NCBI GenBank assembly: GCA_022839625.1
Contig: JALHJL010000093.1
Location: 1-6,644 of the forward strand
Length of the DNA stretch: 6,644 nucleotides
Direction: 5' to 3'
Source of the DNA: Phycisphaerales bacterium
Lineage (GTDB): Bacteria > Planctomycetota > Phycisphaerae > UBA1845 > Fen-1342
The first letter of the stretch is position 1; each line of letters starts with the position of its first letter. The position numbers and the translations under genes are program-made. The notes below the pieces were generated by a model. That model made no database searches. It worked only from the letters and a program-made list of their open reading frames with translations, and had not been told where the DNA came from. Positions 1-5,718 of the stretch are shown here, one piece after another.

Positions 1-2
1 AG

Positions 3-95
3 ATCAAAGTCATCAAACGCATGGCTTACGGCTTCCGCGACGACGCGTACTTCTTCCTCAAAATCCGCGCGGCGTTCCCCGGAATTCGGAGATGA
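3..95 (+). CDS. ISL3-family transposase, C-terminal fragment
   Basis: Only the last 30 codons and the TGA stop are present; the 5' part is cut by the window edge. The visible peptide contains IKVIKRMAYGFRDDAYFFLK and ends in AFPGIRR. From memory this resembles the C-terminus of ISL3 (IS204/IS1001/IS1165) DDE transposases, where a KR.AYG(F/Y)R motif precedes a short hydrophobic tail. Such enzymes cut and rejoin IS ends at the inverted repeats. The last codons and the stop lie inside the terminal repeat, so the gene runs to the very end of the element. None of the catalytic DDE residues is in the window, so activity cannot be judged. Confidence 0.75.
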   Translation: MKVIKRMAYGFRDDAYFFLKIRAAFPGIRR

Positions 96-98
96 ACC
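77..98 (+). repeat. Terminal inverted repeat, right end of left IS copy
   Basis: This is a perfect 22-bp inverted match to 6548-6569. Read inward from the element's end it starts GGTTCATCTCC and continues through GAATTC to a GGGG. ISL3-family ends characteristically begin with GG. The repeat includes the transposase stop codon at 93-95. The match stops on both sides, so these 22 bp are the full visible extent. Confidence 0.8.
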
Positions 99-692
99 CC
101 ACGATTTACCGGTTTTCTGAGCGATTATTCTGTCCTCAAGCCGCACCCTACGATCCAGGATGCACTCGTTTACTGGAATCCGGACATTGATCCAAAGAAA
201 TATAAGGCCGTGCTTATTGATCCCGTTGAGGTTCGTTGCATAAATGGAAATGGGGACAACCGTGCCGCACCGGAGGACATTGCTGCGTTTCGCGGGTTTG
301 TCAATGACGAGGTGACCGCCGCAATCGGCAAGCACACGGCGATCGTGACAGAACCGGGGCCGCATGTGCTTCGTTGTCGTCTTCAAGTTAATCTGCGGCT
401 CACAGGATCAGTAGACACGCCCCCGCCTCCCTGGCCACCGCGAGAATATGCATTAGGCACGGCCAATATTGAAGCCGACGCCCACGACCCGATCTCCGGG
501 GAGCTCGTCGCGGCCTATGTAAGCCCACGGGACGGCGTAGAATGGTATACCACGTTCTTCTTGACTAGTCCTCCTGATCCCTGGGAAGCCGCGAGGACGG
601 TCGCACGCAATCGTATCGCAACCATTGGCGATCTATATAGCGACCGCGCCATTAACCGAGGTAGTTTCGATGTTGCGAATCACAGCGAATGA
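99..692 (+). pseudogene. 5'-truncated DUF3313-like lipoprotein gene
   Basis: From 99 the frame reads PRFTGFLSDYSVLKPHP, then LVYWNPDID, KYKAVLIDPVE and, near the end, HDPISGELVAAY. This order matches the DUF3313 lipoprotein family of Gram-negative bacteria: GFL.DYS.L, then Y.NP..D, then Y..V.I.PVE, then D..SGE. About 197 residues remain. The signal peptide and lipobox expected ahead of GFLSDYS are missing: the preceding bases belong to the IS, and the in-frame TGA at 93-95 blocks read-through. A GTG at 210 could start a shorter product, but it lies inside the conserved region with no convincing ribosome site, so an exported protein is unlikely. The gene is somewhat richer in A+T than the transporter genes and overlaps the next gene by 23 nt. 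The family's function is unknown. Recognition of DUF3313 is from motif memory. Confidence 0.72.
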
Positions 693-945
693 CAGCCCGC
701 GGGTCCTCACCTTACGGCTCGAAGGGAGATTGGAAGGGTCGTGGGTCCACGAACTGGAGCAGTGCTGGCGCAGCCTGCTGCGCGGCACGAGACAATCTGC
801 CGTTTACGTCGCGCTCACCGGTGTGACGCACGTCGACGCAGCGGGCAAGGCTCGGTTAACGGAGATGCATTAGCAAGGTGCCCAGTTCATCGCCGGCGAT
901 TGCCTGACGAAGGCCATCGTGGCCGAGATCGTCGGAGATGAGTAA
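670..945 (+). pseudogene. Small STAS-domain protein gene with in-frame amber stop
   Basis: The ATG at 670 follows a GAGGT site (658-662) at 7-nt spacing. The product begins MLRITANDSP and has the STAS pattern: a beta strand with LTLRLEGRL, then VYVALTGVTHVDAAGKARL. STAS proteins act as anti-sigma antagonists or as subunits of transporters such as MlaB. A TAG at 871-873 stops translation after 67 residues. Beyond it the same frame continues with QGAQFIAGDCLTKAIVAEIV to TAA at 943-945, which looks like the missing C-terminal strand and helix; the full product would be 91 residues counting the TAG position. A single C-to-T change from CAG would explain the stop. At the usual phosphorylated position after the Asp of the D(S/T).G motif there is Ala, so the domain could not be switched in the classical way even if intact. 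Amber suppression or sequencing error are alternatives. Confidence 0.75.
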
Positions 946-976
946 CGGTCGGTTCAGTTGCGAAAGGAGATTCAAC

Positions 977-1213
977 ATGACGCTGCGACACGGCAATCGG
1001 ATTGGACAGGGTGGCGGGGAGCAGGCGGTTCGTGAGTTGCAGGACCTCGCAGCAGCTGGGATGGCCAGCGGCGGGCCCACCGAGGACGAAATTCGGCAAC
1101 GCGCCCACGAGATCTACCTGAGTCGCGGTGGCGCGCCGGGAAATGCCGAGGTGGACTGGCTACAGGCGGAGATCGAGCTGCGTACCCGCAAGGCCAAGGC
1201 GCGTCCCAACTGA
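977..1213 (+). CDS. DUF2934 domain small protein
   Basis: This 78-residue soluble protein has no signal peptide or membrane segment. The ATG at 977 is chosen because AAGGAGA lies at 964-970 with 6-nt spacing; an upstream in-frame ATG at 938 has no such site and overlaps the preceding gene. Residues 37-69 read DEIRQRAHEIYLSRGG followed by WLQAEIEL, the hallmark of DUF2934 (IR.RAYEIY..RG then WLQAE.EL). The function of this family is not established. The N-terminal 35 residues are Gly- and Ala-rich. It sits 31 nt after the broken STAS gene and 81 nt before the HPF-like gene, on the same strand, so it is probably co-transcribed with them. Confidence 0.82.
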   Translation: MTLRHGNRIGQGGGEQAVRELQDLAAAGMASGGPTEDEIRQRAHEIYLSRGGAPGNAEVDWLQAEIELRTRKAKARPN

Positions 1214-1282
1214 GTCGTCGATCGCGATGAGTGGCTGTTCAGCCAGGAAGGCAGTCACGTGGAAAAGGCAAACGAGTGCACC

Positions 1283-1287
1283 AGGAG
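1283..1287 (+). promoter_or_regulatory. Ribosome binding site setting the HPF-like gene start
   Basis: AGGAG lies 7 nt before the ATG at 1295. It favours that start over an in-frame GTG at 1259, which would add 12 residues unrelated to the HPF fold. Confidence 0.7.
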
Positions 1288-1294
1288 TCGAATC

Positions 1295-1615
1295 ATGAAT
1301 ATCCAAGTTGTGGCGCGAGTGCCGTTATTGAGCGTGGTGCAAGAGTTGGTGGAGCTGCGGCTCGGGCGTGTCCTGGGCCGCTTGGGGCAGCGCGTCGAGC
1401 AGGCGGCAGTGACCTTCGAAGACCAGAGCGGACCGCGCGGCGGCGCGGACATCCTGTGCCGGATTTGGCTGCGGCTCCACCCCCGCGGCGAGATCAATGT
1501 CTCGGCTGTCGCCGCTTCGCCTGGAGCAGCGCTCAACGAGGCGGCACAGCGCGCCGGCCGATGCGCCGAGACCTCGGTACGACGGTCATGGACTGAGCGC
1601 AGGCGGTCCGCGTGA
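1295..1615 (+). CDS. Short HPF/RaiA-like ribosome-associated protein
   Basis: The protein is 106 residues and cytoplasmic. It begins MNIQVVARVPLLSVVQELVE, with a first beta strand and helix, then LRLGRVLGRLGQRVEQAAVT. It continues FEDQSGPRGGADILCRIWLR, then LHPRGEINVSA, and a final helix AALNEAAQRAGRC. This beta-alpha-beta-beta-beta-alpha order, with the D..GPRGG.D..C.. loop, matches the HPF/RaiA (ribosomal S30AE) family, which binds the 30S decoding region and inactivates or dimerises ribosomes under stress. The C-terminal dimerisation domain of long HPF is absent, so it resembles the short type. The basic tail (RRSWTERRRSA) is not a feature I know from the family. It ends 13 nt before the phosphatase start and is probably in the same operon. 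Ribosome binding here is inferred from family likeness only. Confidence 0.7.
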   Translation: MNIQVVARVPLLSVVQELVELRLGRVLGRLGQRVEQAAVTFEDQSGPRGGADILCRIWLRLHPRGEINVSAVAASPGAALNEAAQRAGRCAETSVRRSWTERRRSA

Positions 1616-1628
1616 GGGAGAGCAGGTC

Positions 1629-2618
1629 ATGGCTACCCAGGTGCTGAAGAACGTGAGGGGACACGTGGTCGGGCAGACACCGACGCAAAACCGATCCGTC
1701 TCGAAGTCGGAACGAGCGATGCTGACCCGCGACCGCGTTGTGCATGGCGAAGCTCAAAGTGATGGGCACATGCTCACCCGCCTGACCGATCGCGTCCTGG
1801 AGCTGCATGAGGAGCTGCGCAAAGCTCGCAACCAGCTCGCCAGCTATAGCGAGACGCTCGTCGCGATTCAGCGCTCGATTCTGCCGCAACAATTGCCCGC
1901 CGTTCCAGGTCTTGACCTGGCCGTGCACTTCGCCGACGCCGAGGGCGTGGGCGGCGATTTTTATGACGTGCATCCCATCGGACCGGACCGCTGGGCGATT
2001 CTCATCGCGGACGTGGCTGGCCACGGTCTTGCCGCCGCGGCGATCCTCGCCCTGGTTCATGCACTCGGCAGCGCCGTGCAGGACCACGTAGCCGCGAGTT
2101 CACCCGGCACGGCCCTGGCGTTGGTCAACCAGCAGTTGGCGACCCGTTACCTGGCCAATACGGGGCGATTCGTAACGGTGTTCGCAGGCCTCTACTCCGC
2201 GCGGGCTCAAACGCTGACCTATGCCGCGGCAGGACATCCTCCGCCGCGCTTGGTGCGCGGTAACGAGGTCCGGCGGCTCAGCGACGTCTCCGGATTGCCG
2301 CTGGGAATCGGCAAGGCAAGCGTATATCCCGAGCAGACCGTGCAGCTACTGCCCGGTGACCGCCTGGTCCTGTTCACCGACGGCATCACGGAGAGCAGGA
2401 ATGCTGCTCACGAGGATTTCGGCGACGAGCGCCTCGATGTGGTCGTTCGGGCCCCGGCGAGTACGGCCGCGGCATTGCGGGACCACGTTGTCGGTTCAGC
2501 GCGGATGTTTCGAGGGGGGCAGCCGGCGGGCGATGATGAAACATGCCTCGTCGCGGCTGTGAATCCTGTTCAACAGAGCACTGAAGCGTGGCAAGAGTTA
2601 AATGAGTTGGTCGGGTGA
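1629..2618 (+). CDS. PP2C-family (RsbU/SpoIIE-type) serine/threonine phosphatase
   Basis: The ATG at 1629 gives 329 residues and follows AGGGAG (1615-1620) at 8-nt spacing; an upstream in-frame start at 1497 would lie inside the preceding gene. Residues 1-45 are unrecognised and polar. Residues about 48-85 form a probable coiled-coil helix (LTDRVLELHEELRKARNQLA) ending in SILPQQLP, the usual lead-in to SpoIIE domains. The catalytic domain follows with the metal-binding acidic residues in place: GGDFYD (D110), DVAGHG (D128), FTDG (D251) and GDDETCLV (D302/D303). AAGHPPP and GLPLGI (about 200-227) are also family features. Such enzymes dephosphorylate Ser/Thr on STAS-domain anti-sigma antagonists. 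There is no receiver, PAS, GAF or membrane domain, so the input signal must come through the N-terminal helix or a partner. Its stop codon overlaps the start region of the STAS-MlaE gene, which suggests translational coupling to the lipid transporter. Confidence 0.92.
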   Translation: MATQVLKNVRGHVVGQTPTQNRSVSKSERAMLTRDRVVHGEAQSDGHMLTRLTDRVLELHEELRKARNQLASYSETLVAIQRSILPQQLPAVPGLDLAVHFADAEGVGGDFYDVHPIGPDRWAILIADVAGHGLAAAAILALVHALGSAVQDHVAASSPGTALALVNQQLATRYLANTGRFVTVFAGLYSARAQTLTYAAAGHPPPRLVRGNEVRRLSDVSGLPLGIGKASVYPEQTVQLLPGDRLVLFTDGITESRNAAHEDFGDERLDVVVRAPASTAAALRDHVVGSARMFRGGQPAGDDETCLVAAVNPVQQSTEAWQELNELVG

Positions 2619-3768
2619 AGCCATGAAGAACCGAGGCGTTGAAAACTCCATTGCCGATGTCGAGGTCACCGCCGGCCAGGACGCCCGGGTCATCCTGAGT
2701 GGCCGCCTCGACGCGGCCAGCGTTGCGGCGAACTGGGCACGCGTGGTCGAACCGCTTCGGCAGGGGCGCGCTGCCGCAACGGACATCGATGCATCCGGCG
2801 TCGAGTATTGCGATGGAGCCGGGGTGGGTCTGCTGATCGAACTGCGCCGGATTGCGGCCCGCAACGGCGGCCAAGCGACCATTCACGGGCTTCCGGCCAA
2901 GCTCGCGCCGCTGGTCGAGATGGCTTCCCTGGATGATCCGACGGTCTGTGCCCTGGATCCTCCGCCTCCCGCGCCCGTTCTGGTGCGGGTCGGCAGGTCC
3001 GCGAGCGAACTTCTGCGCGACGCCCTGCAAATGATCACCTTTACCGGCGAAGTGATCGCTGCACTCTGCTGGGCCATCCGCCATCCCCGGCAGGTCCGCT
3101 GGCGGGATGTGCGCATGGTGGCCGAAAAGGCCGGCGTCAACGCGCTGCCCGTGGCCAGCCTCCTCGGAGCCCTCGTCGGCGCCATTGTCGCCTACCAGAC
3201 GGCGGCTCCGCTGCGGAACTTTGGGGCGGACGCCGACGTATACGTCGCCGACATCATCGCCGTCGCCGTTCTCCGCGAGCTGGGCCCCTTGATTACGGCG
3301 ATTCTCGCGGCCGGGCGCACGGGCTCGGCCTTTGCGGCCGAAGTCGGCACGATGAAAGTCACAGAGGAACTCGACGCGCTCTCGACCATGGGGCTCTCGC
3401 CGGTGCGTTTTCTCATTGTGCCGCGCGTGCTGGCGACGGTTCTGGTCCTGCCGTTCTTGTGCGTGTTCGTGAATCTGATCAGCATCGCCGGTGGTTACGC
3501 TGTATTTGCCTCTCTTGGGTACCCGTGGGCGACTTTCTGGCGGCGCACGCTGGAGGTCGTGAACTACGTTGATCTGCTGGGGGGGCTCTTCAAGATGCTG
3601 GTCTTCGCCTTGCTGGTTGCCGCCATCGGCTGTCAACGCGGACTAGTCACCAAGCAGGGCCCGGGGGCCGTCGGCGATTCGACCACCCGGGCGGTGGTAA
3701 CGGGGATTGTCCTGATCATCGCGGCCGACTGGCTGCTGGGCGCCGCGTACTTTCGCCTGGGGATCTGA
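2602..3768 (+). CDS. mlaE: MlaE-family lipid ABC transporter permease with N-terminal STAS domain
   Basis: The product is 388 residues from the ATG at 2602, which overlaps the phosphatase by 17 nt. An in-frame ATG at 2623, 4 nt after the phosphatase stop, is an equally possible start (381 residues). Residues about 17-112 are a STAS domain (RVILSGRLDAASV, then YCDGAGVGLLIELRR), the role played in E. coli by the separate protein MlaB, which binds the MlaF ATPase. Residues about 140-388 are the MlaE permease: a lead-in helix, several hydrophobic segments, and the family signature around residues 224-260 (LRELGPLITAILAAGRTGSA followed by FAAEVGTMKVTEELDAL). This inner-membrane protein carries phospholipid-type substrates with MlaF and MlaD. 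The residue after Asp71 of the STAS motif is Gly, so the usual phosphorylation site is missing. STAS-MlaE fusion is known in this family. The fusion explains why no mlaB gene follows. Confidence 0.93.
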   Translation: MSWSGEAMKNRGVENSIADVEVTAGQDARVILSGRLDAASVAANWARVVEPLRQGRAAATDIDASGVEYCDGAGVGLLIELRRIAARNGGQATIHGLPAKLAPLVEMASLDDPTVCALDPPPPAPVLVRVGRSASELLRDALQMITFTGEVIAALCWAIRHPRQVRWRDVRMVAEKAGVNALPVASLLGALVGAIVAYQTAAPLRNFGADADVYVADIIAVAVLRELGPLITAILAAGRTGSAFAAEVGTMKVTEELDALSTMGLSPVRFLIVPRVLATVLVLPFLCVFVNLISIAGGYAVFASLGYPWATFWRRTLEVVNYVDLLGGLFKMLVFALLVAAIGCQRGLVTKQGPGAVGDSTTRAVVTGIVLIIAADWLLGAAYFRLGI

Positions 3769-4607
3769 TGAACGAGCGTGCTGCCAATCCGGCCGGGGAA
3801 CCGCTCATCCGGGTCGACGACTTCGTCGCCGAGTACGACGGCCGTCTCGTGCTGGACCATGTCTCGCTGGAGATCAAGCGGGGCGAGGTGTTTGTGATCG
3901 CCGGCGGTTCGGGCTGCGGCAAGACCACCCTGCTCAAGCACATGATCGGTCTGTGCAAACCGGCGGGCGGCCGAATCCTCATCGACGGCTGCGATATCGG
4001 GCAGGCTGCGGGGGCGGAGCTCGCCTGCCTGCTGCGGCGAATCGGCGTGGCCTACCAGGGCGGCGCGCTGTTTGGCTCGCTCACCGTGCTCGAGAATGTG
4101 CGCCTGCCTCTGGAAGAGCACACGGACCTTCCGCCCGACGCGATCGACATGATCGCGGTTTCCAAGCTGAAGCTGGTCGGCCTCGAGGACGCGCTGCACA
4201 AGCTGCCGGCGGAACTCAGCGGCGGGATGACCAAGCGCGCCGCGCTCGCCCGGGCCATCGCGCTCGATCCGCAGATCGTCTTTCTCGACGAGCCTTCCGC
4301 CGGATTGGACCCGATCACGTCCGCGGAGTTGGACGCCCTGATTCTGCGCCTGGCCGGGCTGCTGCACACGACGTTTGTCATCGTGTCGCACGAGTTGCCG
4401 AGTATCTTCGCCATCGCCGACCGCGTGGTCATTCTGGATGCGGCCACAAAGACCGTGGTGGCGCTGGGGCCGCCGGCTGAATTACGTGATCACTGCCCCA
4501 ACGAATCGGTGCGCGCCTTCCTCACGCGTCGGCCTCCAACCACAACCCACCTTGCGCCTCCGCGAAATGAATGCAGGGGTTTGCAGGCTACCGGAGACTA
4601 CCCATGA
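3768..4607 (+). CDS. mlaF: MlaF-like ATPase of a lipid ABC transporter
   Basis: This 279-residue cytoplasmic ATPase has its ATG overlapping the permease TGA by one base. All nucleotide-binding motifs are intact: Walker A GGSGCGKT (46-53, Lys52), Q-loop AYQGGALFGS (Gln97), signature LSGGM (150-154), Walker B VFLDEP (Asp174, Glu175) and the switch His208 in VSHEL. The LSGGM.KR signature and the AYQ..ALF.S Q-loop are typical of MlaF/Ttg2A/Mkl ATPases that power MCE transporters, and they separate it from general importer ATPases. The last 25 residues or so (after FLTRRP) are Pro/Thr/His-rich and look unconserved. It is expected to dimerise under the MlaE permease and be stabilised by the STAS domain fused to that permease. 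It overlaps the following gene by 4 nt (ATGA). Confidence 0.93.
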   Translation: MNERAANPAGEPLIRVDDFVAEYDGRLVLDHVSLEIKRGEVFVIAGGSGCGKTTLLKHMIGLCKPAGGRILIDGCDIGQAAGAELACLLRRIGVAYQGGALFGSLTVLENVRLPLEEHTDLPPDAIDMIAVSKLKLVGLEDALHKLPAELSGGMTKRAALARAIALDPQIVFLDEPSAGLDPITSAELDALILRLAGLLHTTFVIVSHELPSIFAIADRVVILDAATKTVVALGPPAELRDHCPNESVRAFLTRRPPTTTHLAPPRNECRGLQATGDYP

Positions 4608-5716
4608 GCACCAAGAGTGGTTACTTCAAGTTGGGGCTCTTCGTCATTCTCGGAAGCCTCGCGCTCGTTGCGTCCGTGGTCTACCTGGGCGGCGGCAACT
4701 ACTTCGTGGATCGCATTGAGGTGGAAACCTATTTCAAGGAGCCTGTCCAGGGCCTGGACGTCGGCGCGCCCGTGAAGTATCGCGGTGTGCCCGTCGGTGT
4801 GGTCCAGCGAATCACGTTCGTTGCGGCCGAGTACGGCGCGCCCGTCAGTGCATCGGTCGACGAGCGCATGTACGTGCGCGTGCTGTTCGGCATCGATCTC
4901 AGGGCCTTCCCCGGCATGACGCGCGAACAAATCACCGGCCACCTTGAAGAAGTGGTCGGGCAGGGGTTGCGCATGCGGTTGGCTGCCGCCGGTCTGACCG
5001 GAACGGCCTTCCTCACCGCCGAACTCCTCGACCCGCGGGTTTTTCCCGCCATCGAGGTTCCGTGGACACCGCACAATCTCTATGTGCCGTCCGCGCCCAG
5101 TTCCTTCGGAGCGATGGTCGCTTCTCTGGAGAAGTCCATGCGCGAGCTGGGTCAGGTCGACGTCGCGCAACTCGGCGAGGATCTGGGCGCCTTTCTGGAC
5201 AACGCCAACAAGACGATCCAGCAGGTTCATATCGATGAGGTGCAGCAGCGCGTGATCGCGCTGCTGGACGAATTGCGCGACAGCAATGCGAAGCTCAATC
5301 ATCTGCTTGCCAAGCCGGCGCTGGAGAAAGCTATTGACGACACCGGTGCCACCCTGGCGGGACTGCGCGAGGTCGTGGACCATTCAAAAGACGACACGCA
5401 AATCGCCATCAAGAGCCTGCGCAGTGCCGCGGGCCGAGTGGATGATCTGCTGAACGACCAGCGTGTGGAGACGATCCTTACCCAAGTCGCTGGCACCGCC
5501 GATCAGCTTCCAGCGACCATGGCCCGTCTTCGCGGTGCGCTCAAGACCATTGACGACACTTTGCGAGAGGAGCAGCCGAACATACGCGTCATCATCGAGA
5601 ATCTGCGAGTCGTTTCGGATGACCTCACTCGGCTGACTGGCGAAGCCAAGGACTACCCGTCGCGCATCATTTTTGGTGATGCGCCGCCGCACATCGAACT
5701 GAAACGAGGAAAATAA
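4604..5716 (+). CDS. mlaD: MlaD-like MCE-domain substrate-binding protein with long helical tail
   Basis: The ATG at 4604 shares ATGA with the mlaF stop and has GGAG 7-10 nt upstream; an upstream ATG at 4571 lies inside mlaF and would place 11 extra residues before the membrane anchor. The product is 370 residues. Residues about 9-28 form one transmembrane helix (LGLFVILGSLALVASVVYLG). Residues about 36-150 are a single MCE domain with the core QGLDVGAPVKYRGVPVGVV (49-67). From about 165 to 350 the sequence is largely helical, with repeated heptad-like stretches such as VIALLDELRDSNAKLNHLLA. E. coli MlaD is about 183 residues with no such tail. The protein should sit as a hexamer on the permease with its tail in the periplasm. 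The long tail recalls the C-terminal needle of PqiB, which fits the PqiC-like gene that follows. Confidence 0.9.
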   Translation: MSTKSGYFKLGLFVILGSLALVASVVYLGGGNYFVDRIEVETYFKEPVQGLDVGAPVKYRGVPVGVVQRITFVAAEYGAPVSASVDERMYVRVLFGIDLRAFPGMTREQITGHLEEVVGQGLRMRLAAAGLTGTAFLTAELLDPRVFPAIEVPWTPHNLYVPSAPSSFGAMVASLEKSMRELGQVDVAQLGEDLGAFLDNANKTIQQVHIDEVQQRVIALLDELRDSNAKLNHLLAKPALEKAIDDTGATLAGLREVVDHSKDDTQIAIKSLRSAAGRVDDLLNDQRVETILTQVAGTADQLPATMARLRGALKTIDDTLREEQPNIRVIIENLRVVSDDLTRLTGEAKDYPSRIIFGDAPPHIELKRGK

Positions 5717-5718
5717 CC

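Larger units (their letters stand above)
1..98 (+). mobile_element. 3' end of an ISL3-type insertion sequence (right end)
   Basis: The window opens inside an insertion sequence. Its transposase tail runs to a TGA at 93-95, and a 22-bp terminal repeat at 77-98 overlaps that stop. The same 22 bp occur inverted at 6548-6569, as expected of the two ends of one IS type. The boundary is placed at 98 because from 99 onward the sequence reads as a DUF3313-like gene and the match to the right-hand copy ends. The ISL3 assignment rests on the transposase C-terminus. The element's left part lies outside the window. Confidence 0.75.

Noticed and set aside
103..131. Outward promoter from the IS end (TTTACC, then TATTCT)
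   Set aside because: Both boxes match poorly and the spacing is only 15 nt, so it is not strong enough to annotate.
210..692. Complete 160-residue protein starting at GTG 210
   Set aside because: The same frame is open and family-like back to 99, so the GTG is an internal Val codon of a truncated gene rather than a natural start.
1232..1245. Small hairpin (TGGCT-GTTC-AGCCA) in the gap between the DUF2934 and HPF-like genes
   Set aside because: A 5-bp stem is expected by chance in GC-rich DNA and no T run follows; there is no sign of an attenuator or small RNA.
1533..2087. Minus-strand open frame (184 codons) opposite the phosphatase start
   Set aside because: It runs antisense to well-supported HPF-like and PP2C coding sequence and shows no domain pattern.
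2386..3636. Long open frame on the minus strand (416 codons) opposite the phosphatase and permease
   Set aside because: Its translation is rich in Arg, Gly, His and Gln with no domain pattern. The + strand over the same bases carries clear PP2C, STAS and MlaE motifs. It is a by-product of GC-rich codon use.
3633..4391. Minus-strand open frame (252 codons) opposite mlaF
   Set aside because: The + strand has all ABC ATPase motifs here; the minus-strand translation has no recognisable motif and no ribosome site that I can see.
4598..5383. Minus-strand open frame (261 codons) opposite the MCE gene
   Set aside because: It mirrors the + strand MCE gene with a His/Arg/Gly-rich translation and no family signature.
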